64,000 nt of DNA from positions 69,479,414 through 69,543,413 of the forward strand of contig JALMGJ010000002.1 of assembly GCA_023362775.1 (NCBI GenBank), in the 5' to 3' direction. This document shows, one piece after another, positions 11,022-21,959 of this stretch. Made by a program: the position numbers and the translations under genes. Below the pieces are notes generated by a model, which was not told where the DNA came from, did no database searches, and saw only the letters and a list, made by a program, of their open reading frames with translations. The DNA is from Charina bottae (lineage: Eukaryota; Chordata; Lepidosauria; Squamata; Charinaidae). Numbering within the stretch: the stretch's first letter is position 1; every line of letters begins with the position of its first letter.

Positions 11022-12110
11022 TCTGTGTGTGTACATATATGTATATAATCATCCTGTGTGATAACACCTTTCCCTTCCTTCCAAACCCTTCCCATAATCA
11101 CCTTTTCCATGAAGCTTTGCTCTAACCTGCAGGTCACCTTGCCTTTTATAGATAAGCCTAGCAGTACAATTCTTTGTCACTGTCAGAAACTTCAGAGAGG
11201 TCAGTGGGCTTACAGCCTAAGTATATATAACTAAAATACTGCATAAATTCAGCAAATCTAGTACCCTTTGGTATGTAATCCTCCACCTAGTTATGGAAAC
11301 AGCATGGATGCTAACTTCCCAATATGTCTCATGAGCAGAAACAGTATCTTTTAAAAATAACAATTTAATTTTTTTTCCTATGATTAACTGGAAAGGTATA
11401 TTACATTTCATTTTGGTTTTTTAAATCTCCTAATTAACAGTATTGTTTTTCTTTTTGGTAGGGAAAAAAAGGCATACTTGTTTCCAACCTAAGATAGCCT
11501 TGGTTTACGTAATGAGACATTGACAAAGAAAAAAAAATTCTAAAACTAATGCTATTTTATTGCCATGTCTTTGAAATATTTTAAAGAAGTATTTGTTTCA
11601 GCTAGGAAAAGGAATTGATTTTCCCTGAACTGAGACAAATAATGTAGTGAAGTCTACATGAAAGCAAGGTCCAACAGGATGGGTGGATCTATTAGGGCAT
11701 AAACTTTCAGTGAGCTAAAAAACATGAACATGAGAAATCTGACCTGATGCAAAGAGAGAGCTATTAAACAAAGCCGTTCTCTGTGCTCCAAATCCAGGTA
11801 CATCTCATAATCAAGCTGTGCCTTCTTCCCAGACATACTTTGGGAACAGAAATAGAATTTAGGGGCTTCAAAGCTGTCTCTATAATGAATTCCCAGGTTT
11901 CACCTTGTCTAGAGACAGAAAGAAACTAAAGCATGTATGTTTTGTGAAAAAAGTATTTGTCCATTTTTGGATGTTCTTATTTTCTGCATATATTTATCAC
12001 TGAATGTTATCAGAGCTTCATGTGGATCTTAGATATATCAAGAGTGTCTGAGTGAACGAATAACACTAATGTTTGGCGCTTGTTTGATTTATTTTATAAA
12101 CAATGTCATT
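11022..12110. other. no gene recognised
   Basis: AT-rich unique sequence; no coding region, repeat boundary or RNA gene supported. Confidence 0.35.
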
Positions 12111-12121
12111 CAACATACAAC

Positions 12122-12342
12122 ACAGTGCTGTGAAAAAGTAATCATCCACTTAGATTCAGAAACTTCACTGCCTTTAACTGCAATTACTACAACCAAACGC
12201 TTGTTGTAACTGACGATCAGTCTCTCACACTGCCATGTAGGAATTTTGCCCAATTCATCCATGGCAACTTCTTCAACTTAATACATTTGAGGATTTTCCA
12301 GTATAAATTGCTCATTTCATATCCTGCCACAAAATGCCTGTG
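12122..12342 (-). pseudogene. Tc1-like DNA transposon, left part (3' end of transposase)
   Basis: The segment starts with cagtgctgtgaaaaagtaat, resembling the terminal repeat of a widespread vertebrate Tc1-like family. On the minus strand it encodes a degraded C-terminal transposase region (a strand with aaaattgggcaaaattcctac and ctccagttac-like sequence). It is separated from its other half (12861-13565) by a CR1 insertion. No open frame remains. Confidence 0.65.
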
Positions 12343-12860
12343 GGATATGGAAGGGACCACAGAGGTCATCTAGTTCAACCTACTACTCAGTGTGGGAGCC
12401 ACTAGAACATCTCTGAAGAGGTCTTCAGCCTCTGTTTGAAGACCTCCAGAAAAGGAGGCCTCCCCACTTTTGTGCCAGCCTGTTCCACTAGCTGACAGCT
12501 TATCCAGTCAGGAAATTCTGCCTCCTGATATCTAGCCTGAACTCCCTTCCTTGTAGTTTCAACCCATTGATCCTGGTTATACCTCTGAAGCAATACAGCA
12601 TACAGTAAGTCCACTCACTCCTTCAGATATTTGAAGACTACTATCATATCTCTCCTCCATTGTCTCTTCTGTAGGCAAAACATGCTCAGATCCTTTAATT
12701 GTTCTTCATAAGGCTTGGTTTCCAGACCTCTCACCATCTTGATAGTGTGTCTCTGAACTCACCCCAATTTGTCATTGTCTTTTTGAATTGTGGTGCCCAG
12801 AACTGGACACAATACTCCAAGTGAGTCTGGCCAGGGCCTAGAAAAATGGAACATCTTGGC
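12343..12860 (-). mobile_element. CR1 LINE 3' fragment
   Basis: On the plus strand it shows the inverted CR1 landmarks: gaagggaccacagaggtcat, ctccagaaaaggaggcctcc, cctgttccactagctgacag, ttgaattgtggtgcccagaactgga and agtctggccagggcc. These are the amniote CR1 3'-coding and 3'-UTR hallmarks read backwards. It interrupts a Tc1-like element, so the CR1 is the younger of the two. Confidence 0.85.
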
Positions 12861-13565
12861 CATTTAAAACACTTAATTTGTTCCTCATCCATTCTCTTGT
12901 AGACTTGCTTGTATGGTTGGGATCATTGTCTTGCTGCACCACCCACTTGCACCTGAACTTCAGTTGATGGACAGATGGTCCAATATTCTCCTCTGTAATT
13001 ATTTAATAAAAAGGAGAAACATGTTTTCTTCTGTGATGGCAAGTTATCAAGGTTTTGAGGCAACAAAACATCCCCACACCATGACACTATCACCTCCATG
13101 CTGAACAGATATATTCATGTAGTTCCAAAAGTTCCACTTTTAATTCATCTGCCTGCAAAATATCCTCTGGAACCCTGGATGATCATCCAGGTGCTTCTTG
13201 GCAAATTTGAGATGAGTATTCATTTTGCACCTAGTGTGAAATGGCTTCCACCTTGCTATAGTACAAGTAATCCCATTTTTACCTTGTCTTTCTGAAGGTA
13301 GAGTTATGAACACTGATTTTAGCTAGTACAACACAGTCCTATAGATCCCTGAATTTTGCTTTGGGATTGCAACTTTGGATCATTTTATGCTGCATTAATG
13401 GAGTCATTTTGACAACATAGTCACTCTTGGGAAGATTCATTATTACCCCAAACCTTCTCCATATTAAGATTATACTGTACCTCTGTTTGTGGTTTGGTAG
13501 AGCTACAGAGCTTTAGAAATGGTTCCAGACTGATAGGCGTTAACACCATTTAAACAGAGGTCTAC
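12861..13565 (-). pseudogene. Tc1-like transposase remnant, main part
   Basis: On the minus strand positions 12936-12919 encode QQDNDP, the Tc1-family motif around the second catalytic aspartate. Further along, inverted plus-strand landmarks agafter that include ccccacaccatgacactatc and aaaagttccacttttaattcatc, matching the vicinity of the GGxSVMVWGC and WTDE motifs. Frameshifts and stops are frequent. Together with 12122-12342 this is one old element of roughly 920 bp before CR1 inserted. Confidence 0.7.
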
Positions 13566-14683
13566 AGTTATTATTTAACTACTTACCCTAGAGTAGAAAT
13601 ATTCTCTTCAACAGAAGTAAACTAGCATGAGTGGTCAGAGAATCCTATTAATCCAATCATACATGTTTGTAGCTTAAGGTTCTGCAACACACATTTTTCT
13701 CTTCCTCTCTTGATGCACCAGCCCACTAGAAATTTTTCATCTGATATAAGATTAGCTACTGGAAACACCAAACAACAGGCTTCAGATGGCTGCTCTGTGG
13801 GAAGATATTTTCCCTGCTAGCCTTAGAATCCATTGAAGATTGGCCCCCATGGGGGAAGCTCCACAGCTCGTTGCCTAAAATGGCTTGGCCTATGAGGCTA
13901 TTAGTGCAAGAACATCCCTATCAGCTGCACACATGTCAATTACTTAAAAGAGTGTCAACTTGAACAAACAGCCACTTTGGGTTTACTTTTTTCTTTTTAA
14001 AAAAATCTCTTTTTGGTAGCATATCAGAGTCAAATTAACAACATCTGGTAATTAGCTCATCTCTTGTGTGGCTCTATTCTCCAACAAAGTTCTGAGTGTT
14101 TGACTTTAATTTAAATGCGTGGTTGTCAGGGGGAATTAAATGGTGCCTCCAGAAGCACACAGACATTGTAATTAAAAGATGAACCAACCATGGTAGGTAG
14201 CTGTGTCTGAGTACAGAATTTCAAGTTTCAAGGGACTCTAAGCTTTTTGCTATATTTGGGTGCCTAACTACAAAATGCAAGCACCACATTCCAGTAGCAT
14301 CTCCATCTGAATATGTCCAGGTTTTCATATATCCAAATATGCAGTTAATATGCAATCATTATCCAGTTTCAGATATTGTAAAACTAGACTTATGAGGGCT
14401 AAAAATATCTACTTTGTGTTGGTCTGTTATAAGTGGAGCATTTCACCAGATAGCAGTGGTGCAGCTTAAAATTTGCTTTTTCATTCAAGGTAAGACAAAG
14501 AGTTTTGTCTGTACTGTAGTTCAGTTAGGATGTGAAAGCTAGGTTAAAATCCTTGGTTTTGTATGAAGTCATTCCCTCTTACAATATTTAACCTCCCAAA
14601 GCTATTGGAGCAAAAATATAAAGGGCACATTGTTGTTTACAATCACTCCAAGACCATGATGCTAAAATAAGTTTTCAAGTAAT
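13566..14683. other. no gene recognised
   Basis: Unique-looking AT-rich DNA; nothing supported. Confidence 0.35.
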
Positions 14684-14995
14684 ATTTTTATTGATTATTT
14701 ATTTATTTATTTATTATCAGATTTATCACCACCCATCTCCCCCAAGGGGGACTCTGGGAGGTTTACAATAAAATATAATTAATTAAAATACAATTATAAA
14801 TAGACTAAAATAAGCATCAGAATAACAGATTTATAGATGTAATAAATATAATAAAATCCAGATGGCAGAGGCTTCTTAAGTCCATGGGTAAAGAGTACAA
14901 TCTAGGGCCACCCTAAGGTGCTAGCCATCCCCAAGAGTGTACACTCTCCTTCCTGCCCCAGGCATGTTGACAAAACCAGGTTTTTAGATTATATT
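14684..14995 (-). mobile_element. L2 LINE 3' end, minus strand
   Basis: Begins with (attt)n, then atcaccacccatctcccc and gactctgggaggtttacaat, the inverse of the L2 3' end. It continues into L2 3'-terminal sequence with ctagccatccccaagagtg (inverse of the GWLA C-terminal codons) and acaaaaccaggttttt (inverse of the KTWL codons). It is 5'-truncated. Confidence 0.8.
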
Positions 14996-15056
14996 TTACC
15001 TTACAATCCAGTGAGGTAAGTATGGCTTAGAGCAGGGGTTCTTAATCTTTTTAAGT

Positions 15057-15430
15057 CAGAGCCTTCCAAACTGTGTGTCACGACACAAAAGTGTGTCGCC
15101 TGCGGGGCCCAGATGTGTTGCATCAAAACCCGGAAGTGCTGATGGCGCGCCACCGGGCCATCAGCGCTTCCGGGTTTTCCCGCGGCGACACACCAACGGC
15201 GGAGCGCGAAAATCCAAAAGCGCCGCAGTCAGCAGCGCTTCTGGGTTTTCCCACGGCAACACACGAAAATCTGAAAGCCCCGCAGCCACGGCGGCGCGCA
15301 AAAACCAAAAGCGGCAGCAGCGCTTCCGGGTTTTTGCGTGCTACCGCAACGGCGGCACTTCCAGGTTTTCCTGCGGTGACACACCAACGGCGTTTGGTGT
15401 GTCGCCGCGGGAAAACTTTGGAAAGTCCTG
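15057..15430 (+). mobile_element. GC-rich hAT-type element nested in an older hAT
   Basis: Perfect 8-bp target duplication ttttaagt at 15049-15056 and 15431-15438. The ends are cagagccttccaaactg and, inverted, caggactttccaaagtttt. The 374-bp body is strikingly GC-rich compared with its AT-rich host and consists of degenerate internal repeats around cgcttccgggttttcccg and gcgacacaccaacggcg. No transposase is encoded. The repeated ccggaag cores match ETS-family sites, but whether they are used is unknown. Confidence 0.85.
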
Positions 15431-15599
15431 TTTTAAGTCATAGACCCCTTTGAGAGTCTGTGTAAACCTTCAGAGCCTTTTTCAGGAAAATGTATTTAAA
15501 TACATACAATACATTAATATGGACTGTATTACAAAAGAAACCAATTGTGCTCAATTACAATTATATAAAATATTTTAAATGATAAATATGTAATACAGT

Positions 15600-15660
15600 G
15601 GAGCCAGTTTGGTGTAGTGGTGTAGTGTAGTCACTGGGAGTTGGGTGGCATATAAATTTA

Positions 15661-15703
<43 letters not shown>

Positions 15704-15948
15704 GTGGTGGTGGAGGAAGGCATCAGACTAGAAACCAGGAGACCGTGAGTTCTAGTCCCACCTTAAGTGTGAAGCCATCTGGGTGACCTTGAGCCAATCA
15801 TTTTCTCTCAACCCTAGGAAGGAGACAATGGCAAACCACTTTGAAAATCTTGCCAAGAAAACTGCAGGGATTTGTCGCAGCTGTCACCAGGAGTCAACAC
15901 TGACTTGGAGGCATACATACATACATACATACATACATACATACATAC
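15600..15948 (+). mobile_element. Sauria-type SINE with 12-bp target duplication
   Basis: Flanked by atgtaatacagt at 15588-15599 and 15949-15960. The head gagccagtttggtgtagtgg is separated from the body (catcagactagaaaccagga) by about 100 bp containing a LINE-tail-like ggtggcatataaattt and a (GAT)n/(GGT)n microsatellite at 15660-15713. The 3' part has ggcaaaccactttgaaaatc and aggagtcaacactgact, a degraded BovB tail, then (CATA)n. It is inserted in the hAT-like element at 15033-16129. Confidence 0.85.
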
Positions 15949-15950
15949 AT
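15914..15950 (+). repeat. (CATA)n microsatellite
   Basis: About nine cata units forming the 3' tail of the SINE at 15600-15948. Confidence 0.9.
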
Positions 15951-16129
15951 GTAATACAGTAATATATGTCCTTCTTTATTAGTCTATTAAATCAATAGTA
16001 AGACAAGCTAAGTGTAGTTAGAGGTTAATGAAAACAAAGTAACTTCTTTTCCCATTCAAGTTCATAGACACTCTAAAATTTATCCATGGACCCCCAAGAG
16101 GTTTGGGGACCCCAGGTTAAGAACCTCTG

Positions 16130-16608
16130 GCCAGGGAGCATAACTGGTCAAATGACTTGGTTAACTTCATGACAGATGGAGATCTGAATCCAAGTGTCTT
16201 TGGTCTTAACACAATATTTAAACCACTACACCACACAGATTTCCAAGTTAATCAGTTACTTCATTAATCATTTCTTTAAGCTGTGATTAAATGCTGATTT
16301 AATTCTGGCCATGCAGAGCCATTCCAGTGTTTTTTATCCTTCCCCTAAATCATGTTCATCAAGACAAAATGAGACAAATTCTTCCTTCTGGCTTTACTTA
16401 TATAAGTATTCTTGCTGCAATATCATTAGCAGGTTGGTCTGTCATAGTGAGCCAGCTGGGATATAAAACAGAAGCTATATTCCCAGAATACAGAACTGAT
16501 GGTATTCACTCTGCATCCATCCTGTGGGATAATTTTCATTCATGCTGAGGATTGAATAATGCATACCTCTGCTCAAGCTTGAATCTTTCCAGATATCCAT
16601 TAATTAAT
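16130..16608. other. no gene recognised
   Basis: Unique sequence between the hAT-like nest and CR1. A 73-codon open frame at 16327-16548 shows no motif. Confidence 0.3.
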
Positions 16609-17575
16609 AAGAATCATAGAATTGGAAGGGACCTTAGAGGTAATCTGTAGAAGATCCACTACAGCATCTCTGCAAGATCACCATCTACCTGAAGACCTCC
16701 AGTAAAGGAGAATTCACCACAGCTTGTTCCACTGGCTGACAGGGAGTTCCTCCTCAAATCTATTTCCTTGTTTTAATCCATTGTTTCTGATTCTGCCCTC
16801 TGGTACAACAAAGGTCTTGCTCCAATTCAACACTGTCCCTTTTGAATTGTGGTGCCCGGAACTGGACACAGTATTTTAAGTGGGGTCTGACCAGGACAGA
16901 GGACAGTGGAGCAATTATTGTGCTTCCCATGATCTGGACCCCAAGGAAGCATTTGCCTTTTTAGCAACTTTATCACATTTCTGGCTCATGTTTAATTTGT
17001 GATCAAAAAGGACGACCAGATCTTTTTCATGCATACTACTATTGAGCCTGATCCTATACTTGTACCTTTTATTTTTCTTGCCCTGGTGCAGAGCTTTACA
17101 TTTCTTCCTGTTAAATTCCATCCTTGTCATTTCAGTGCAGTGCAAGTGCTTAAACTTGACTAGATTTTTTTAACCTTCTCTCTGCCCTCAAAGGTATTTG
17201 CCATTCCTCCCGGAAATGTTAGCTGCTAACTTGATAAGCATTCTCTCAAATCCTTCATCCAAATCATTGATGAAAATGTTGAACAACACAGATCCTAGGA
17301 TAGAGTCCTGTAGCAATCCACTTGATAATTCTCTCCAAGCAGAAGTGGACCCATTAATAAACCCCCTTTTTGGGCCTGGTAATTCAGCCCATTGTAAGAT
17401 CATTTAATAGTAGTATAATCTAACCCATATATTACCATTTTATTAAGGAGAACTTCCTGAAAATCTTCACTGAAAGCTTTTCATGAGGTCCAGATACTCT
17501 ATGTCAGTGACATTCCCCTGATCAACTGATGTGTTGAAGATATGGAAGCAGTTTATTTTTGCCTCTTCATAGCCT
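16609..17575 (-). pseudogene. CR1 LINE, reverse transcriptase and 3' end, minus strand
   Basis: The 3' end is at the left (gaatcatagaattggaaggg, the inverted CR1 terminal motif). Minus-strand peptides include [20 protein letters not shown] (17335-17276 region, the CR1 reverse transcriptase palm), then KCKALHQGKK, EKDLVVLFDHKLNMSQ and KKANASLG. The YADD-like catalytic segment is decayed. Frameshifts separate the pieces, so no functional polymerase is encoded. The copy is truncated at its 5' side near 17575. Confidence 0.88.
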
Positions 17576-17579
17576 TTAT

Positions 17580-18463
17580 GCAAACAGAAAAATGCAGGCC
17601 CTGGGTTGTTTGCTAATATAACTTTGCACTAACATGAGGGACCTGGAATGCTAAAATAATTGGATTAGAAGTGGCTTGCTTCAAAGGATAGAAGAGCTCC
17701 TCCTGTTTCTTTAATGGCTGTAAGATTTTTTTCTCTGTCTCACATGAGAAATGGTATCTGCTGTTCTGCCCTCTTCTTGCATGTTTGACTCAAACTACAA
17801 TTATGATATACACAAGAGAACGAAGTAGACAAATGTCAGAGATTTTTGTGAAAACAAGGAGCAGCACAATAATATAGAACTGATTGGTTGGTTGTTTATT
17901 CTATAACATTTCTTCACAGGTTTGGTAATTTAGGAAGTGGTCTTTTCCTGAATGAAGATGCTCTCCTCCTGAAGGAACAGGTACAAAGTTTGGAGGCATC
18001 AATGGCAAGGACAATCATACCCATTTTCACTAGTTTGACAGTGATGACTTCTCCTTGACCAGGATATATTGGCTTCAGAGATCCACACCTTAATAACTGC
18101 AAGATTCGACCACTGCAAGGGTCAGGAGGCTTAGCTGATGTGCAAAACAGTTGGCAGGCTGCTACAAAGTAGCAAAAAGTGTTCGCCTGATCCTAGCTAT
18201 CTATGAACTATAGTCCAAATCCAAGGAGTTCTATACAGATAGAGCTAAACAAAGAGTGGGTAATCGGCATCTGCCCTAAAACCTCATTAGTGGTCCTAAA
18301 TTTCACCTCAAATGCATAGAGATGACATTTTGAGACTTTTTTTTCTTTTGCATTTTGTGGTAGGGGTTAAAGTCAAACTGGAAGATTTATGGCTTATAAA
18401 GGGAAAGGCACCTAATCCACCTCTCCCACCAAACCACAGAAATGTTTAAGAGGCAAAAGGATG
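17580..18463. other. no gene recognised
   Basis: Unique AT-rich sequence, no repeat boundary or coding evidence. Confidence 0.3.
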
Positions 18464-18471
18464 CTTTAAGC

Positions 18472-18676
18472 CAGGGGTCCCCAAACTCTTCAGCTCATCA
18501 ACCCCTTCATGAAGTTTCAGATTGTTCATCAACCCCCAAACATTTATTTAATGAAAATAATTTAATAAATACTACTTTAACTAATAGTACTATGAATAAC
18601 AACAACAACAACAACACCCCCTTGGATAGTCTCGTTGACCCTTGGGGATCAATATTGACTACTTTGGGGAAGCCTG
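18472..18676 (+). mobile_element. short hAT-type MITE with perfect 8-bp duplication
   Basis: Ends are caggggtccccaaac and, inverted, caggcttccccaaagt, flanked by ctttaagc at 18464-18471 and 18677-18684. The 205-bp interior includes an (AAC)n run at 18599-18616 and no ORF. The terminal sequence is typical of vertebrate hAT elements of the Charlie type. Confidence 0.9.
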
Positions 18677-18840
18677 CTTTAAGCCTTTGTATGCCTTACA
18701 ATGCAAAATTATACCAATATTTTGGTAACATCATGACATTAAAAGTCAGAACCTTTATGGCCCTCCTGCAGTGCACAAACACACTGTGTAATCCTCAAAT
18801 CTAAATATATTTCCTATCCTGTCTTAAAGATACAAGCCAA

Positions 18841-19544
18841 ACTGTGTGTTGAATTCCAACAGCTTGTTGCTTCCATGTGGAAGCTGTATTGCCAAGTGTC
18901 CAAGCAGGGATCAGATGCTCAGGCAATTGGTTCTTTTAGATCCAGAGATAATAAGCATGCCAGTAGATAAAAAAACTTTAGCTTTATTATAAACTTAAAC
19001 AAAGTTAAACAAAAACACAGTTTAAACAGATTACACAAAGCATAACAAGCATAGCATACAGAAAAAAAAATACATACCAAAGCAAAGTAATACCTAATCT
19101 CTTATAGGCTGCCAGGAGCCCCCTAATAAGGACAGCGGAGATACCCCAAGGTGGCAATTTTCACAGCACCCAATTCTCAGGCCTGTGTGGACTCCCAAAC
19201 TCCAAGACAATCCTAAGGTTTTTATCAAAGCCTGGCTCCCAAACCCCATGACCAAGCCCAGCCTGACCATGACTGGGATTCCTCCTGGGGCCTGGCACCT
19301 GTCCATGACATCATTCCCAGAGCCTGGGAAGCTATCAGATAAGCCAGTGCCTAAGCATAAACAATTTCTTATCATCCCCCCCCCCATTCCAAGCTGCTAG
19401 AGGGGCAGCTGGAGGAGTGAACTTATGCTTAAACTTAACAAGCTGGTGGTTTTCTCTCCTCCCACTTCCAACAAAGATATGTTCTGGAGGGCTGTTGGAG
19501 GAGTGGGCGTATTCTTCTCTCCCCCCACCTCATGCTTAAAAACA
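18841..19544 (-). mobile_element. probable solo LTR, minus strand
   Basis: The block is flanked by agccaa at 18835-18840 and 19545-19550. On the minus strand it starts with TG (tgttttaagcatgaggtgg), contains a TATA-like cctataagagatt and, downstream, a polyadenylation signal in ataataaagctaaag, and ends near ttcaacacacag. Promoter followed by poly(A) signal within 700 bp without coding sequence is the signature of an isolated LTR. The 3' terminus is not a clean CA, so the boundary may be off by a few bases. No matching second copy is in the window. Confidence 0.6.
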
Positions 19545-19550
19545 AGCCAA

Positions 19551-20740
19551 TTAAACATCAGTATAACTCAAAATAAACTTTAATCTCCTAGGTGTGGGGA
19601 AGGAAAATCAAAACATGTCACTTAATTCCTCGAGATACAACGGTCTTCTGCAGGTTGCCACTACAGAAGCACAATGACTCAAGATGTGGCATTCTCTCTG
19701 GTGGCACCAGAGCATGGAATTCTCTCTTGGGAGAGATGCAGTTGCTTCCTATTTGTTCACCCAGTGTTTTTTAGACAATATTGGGCTGCGCCTCTGGTGT
19801 TTCTTAAATTGATGCTTAATGAAATTTTCTTTTTCTGTTGAGTTCATTATTATGCATCAATGCTGCTGTACTTTTTATGTTTTGACAGCACTTTGTTCCT
19901 TTAAAAGTAAGGATAGTGTGCATTAACAACTAATAAAATTCTGCCCTCCCTGCATGTGTATGAGATGGGTTAGACCTTAATGAAACTCAATCAAAAAAAC
20001 AAAAGCCACTTATACAATATATCTTATATGTAAGAGAAACTGTGTTGAACTCTCTAGCAGTCTGTTGTAATGACTTTACAAGGTATCTTCACTTATTCCT
20101 AGGGCTACCAGATATGGGCTGAAAAACTCCAGACGACCACTAGATGGGAGCAAAAAGATTTTTCCATATCTCTATGTTACCACCTTGTGGTCATCCAGAC
20201 CTTTGCAACACAGTTTCACAGTCCTACCTAATTCTTGGACAGGCAGACATTCTCACCCTTCACTCCACTGTTCTGGAGCTACATCATCCCAAAGACTCTG
20301 TTCCTTGCTGCTATTATGCTACTCATTCAAAGAAGTGGAATGAAGAGCAAGTTTCTGTTCAATTATTTTAATGAGCCTTAATGAGATCTTTCAATACAAC
20401 GCTACCTCCTGCTATTTAATTCCTGATACCTGGAGGGGTTAAGATGTCAGAGATGCTTCAGCCTCGCTTATGGAGAGAAACTCTGAAAGTGAGTGGGCTC
20501 CATGAGATGGATGCCTCTGCATACCAAGGCAAGTGAAAGAACCAAAAATGAGACACTTCATGGCCATTCTTTCATTCTTTCTTTCATGGCCAAGAATGTT
20601 AAGCAGCTTTGAATCTGCTGACTCTAAAGCATGACAGATTCCTCAAGATTTCAGAATGTCAGTGCCAACTTGGAACTACTGTAGGGAAAGAAAGGAAAAG
20701 GAAAGTTTTCTTCCCTTGGCAAGCAGAGTCTGGTTAGACA
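19551..20740. other. no gene; possible LINE remnant at 19640-19800
   Basis: At 19690-19770 the plus frame reads GTRAWNSLLGEM, reminiscent of the LWNSLP motif near the C-terminus of L2/L3-type LINE proteins, but it is short and isolated. At 20130-20205 a small imperfect hairpin contains gaccactagatgg. Otherwise nothing is supported. Confidence 0.3.
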
Positions 20741-20744
20741 GTCC

Positions 20745-20873
20745 CTAACCCTAACCTTGGCATCCTCCAGATATGTGATTTTCAACTTCTACAGTTCTCA
20801 GAAATGGCTAAACTAACTGGGGAATTTAGGAGTTGGTTTATACTTCTGGAGTACACCCAAGGTTGGGGAAGAA
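20745..20873 (+). mobile_element. MITE-like inverted repeat
   Basis: The left side aaccttggcatcctccagat pairs with the right side acacccaaggttgg, with ttcaacttctacagttctca opposite taggagttggtttatac in between. This is a decayed member of a common squamate palindromic element (typical inner motif: ttcaactcccag). No duplication is clear. Confidence 0.55.
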
Positions 20874-21275
20874 AGTTGTAGGTCTAAAAATGTGGCAATA
20901 GATTGATTGCTCTCTTCCTTCCCTGCCACACTTTTAATTGCTTTATTAAGTAATTTTGAAGGGTTTCAAATGTCAGAACAGAAGGAGTCTGGTAGCACCT
21001 TTTCCAACTAACAAATTTTATTAAAAGGCATAAGCTTTTTTGAACTACGGCTCACTTCATCAGATGCACAGACTTTATGCAGAGACTCTATGCATCTGAT
21101 AAAGTGAGTCATAGCTTGCAAAAGCTTATGCCTTTTATTACTAGTTGTTTGTTGGAAAGGTGCTACTAGCTCCTTCTGATTTTTTGCTGCCATAGATAGG
21201 CTGACCATATTTCCTTGAGACAAAAACGGGACATTGGGATGGAAAAAACGGGACAGGGGTACCCGCCCCCCGGGT

Positions 21276-21630
21276 CCACGAGATTGGCTCCTGCCTGCAA
21301 ACCCACCGCCTATCCATGTGGTTGGCTCCCACCTGCAAACGCCACCCCCTAGTCCACGCGATTGGCTCCCGCCTGCAAACTCGGCCCCCGGTCCATGTGA
21401 TTGGCTCCCACCTGCAAACCCCGCCTCCTGGTCCACGCGATTGGCTCCTGCCTGCAAACCCTGCCCCCTTCCGTGCGATTGGCTCCTGCCAGCAAACCCT
21501 GCCCCCGGTCCACCCAATTGGCTCCCGCCTGCAAACCCCGCCCCCCCGGTCCATGTGATTGGCTCCCACCTGCATACCCTGCCCCCATTATGCGCAATTG
21601 GCTCCCGCCTGCAAACCCGCCCCCCCCAGT
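21276..21630 (-). repeat. nine-unit minisatellite of CCAAT plus GC boxes
   Basis: Nine units of about 39 bp, each close to gattggctcccgcctgcaaa followed by ccccgccccc and a gtccacgc-type spacer. On the minus strand nearly every unit has gagccaat[c/t], matching the NF-Y consensus RRCCAATSR in most units, and a G-rich run resembling an Sp1 GC box. Units differ by scattered substitutions, so the array is not a very recent expansion. Confidence 0.85.
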
Positions 21631-21738
21631 CCGTGGAAAAATTGTCTTCCACGAAACTGGTCCCTTGTGCCAAAAAGTTTGGGTACCCCTGCTTAAACAG
21701 ATTACTGTTTATATAAAAAGACTTGCGATCACCCACAA

Positions 21739-21903
21739 GGGTCAAGGTTCCCTTTTGCAATAGGGTGAGACTGGAAATATATATATATTGACTGTCAAAG
21801 GGAACCTTGACCCAGACCTTGCCCTGCTGACAATTGGTCCTATATTTCTAGTCTTGCCATATTGTCAAAGTTTGACAATATGGCAAGACTAGAAATATAG
21901 GAC
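21739..21903. repeat. stacked perfect palindromes
   Basis: Arm pair one: 21739-21755 (gggtcaaggttcccttt) with 21797-21813, 17/17 complementary. Arm pair two: 21837-21869 with 21871-21903, 33/33 complementary around a single g at 21870, giving a nearly spacerless cruciform. Sequence near the second hairpin (caagactagaaatata) also resembles tgagactggaaatata at 21765-21780, so the two palindromes share a source. Confidence 0.9.
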
Positions 21904-21959
21904 AAGGTCTAACTAAGGCACACTGGAGTTTGATATCCTAAGATGTTATGGACTGCAGA

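Larger units (their letters stand above)
15033..16129 (+). mobile_element. older hAT-like element hosting a second hAT and a SINE
   Basis: The ends are related inverted repeats: caggggttcttaatcttt on the left and the inverse of cagaggttcttaacctgggg on the right. Without its insertions it is about 360 bp and AT-rich, with gacccctttgagagtct near one end and the corresponding ggacccccaagaggtttgg near the other. I could not find a convincing 8-bp duplication (gcttagag against gccaggga), so it is old or its ends are misplaced by a few bases. Confidence 0.6.

Noticed and set aside
15073..15453. Two overlapping ORFs of over 120 codons
   Set aside because: Repetitive GC-rich transposon sequence without stops by composition; no protein motif.
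20743..20756. ccctaaccctaacc resembling telomere repeats
   Set aside because: Only just over two units, so likely chance.
21276..21630. Regularly spaced repeats suggesting a CRISPR array
   Set aside because: There are no variable spacers; the whole 39-bp unit repeats, it lies inside a transposon, and the genome is a vertebrate.
21254..21691. A separate hAT with ends caggggtaccc and gggtacccctg
   Set aside because: The ends are perfect 11-bp inverted repeats, but the flanks (aaacggga and cttaaaca) do not form a duplication and the left end is shared with the element at 492-976, so it may be fortuitous.
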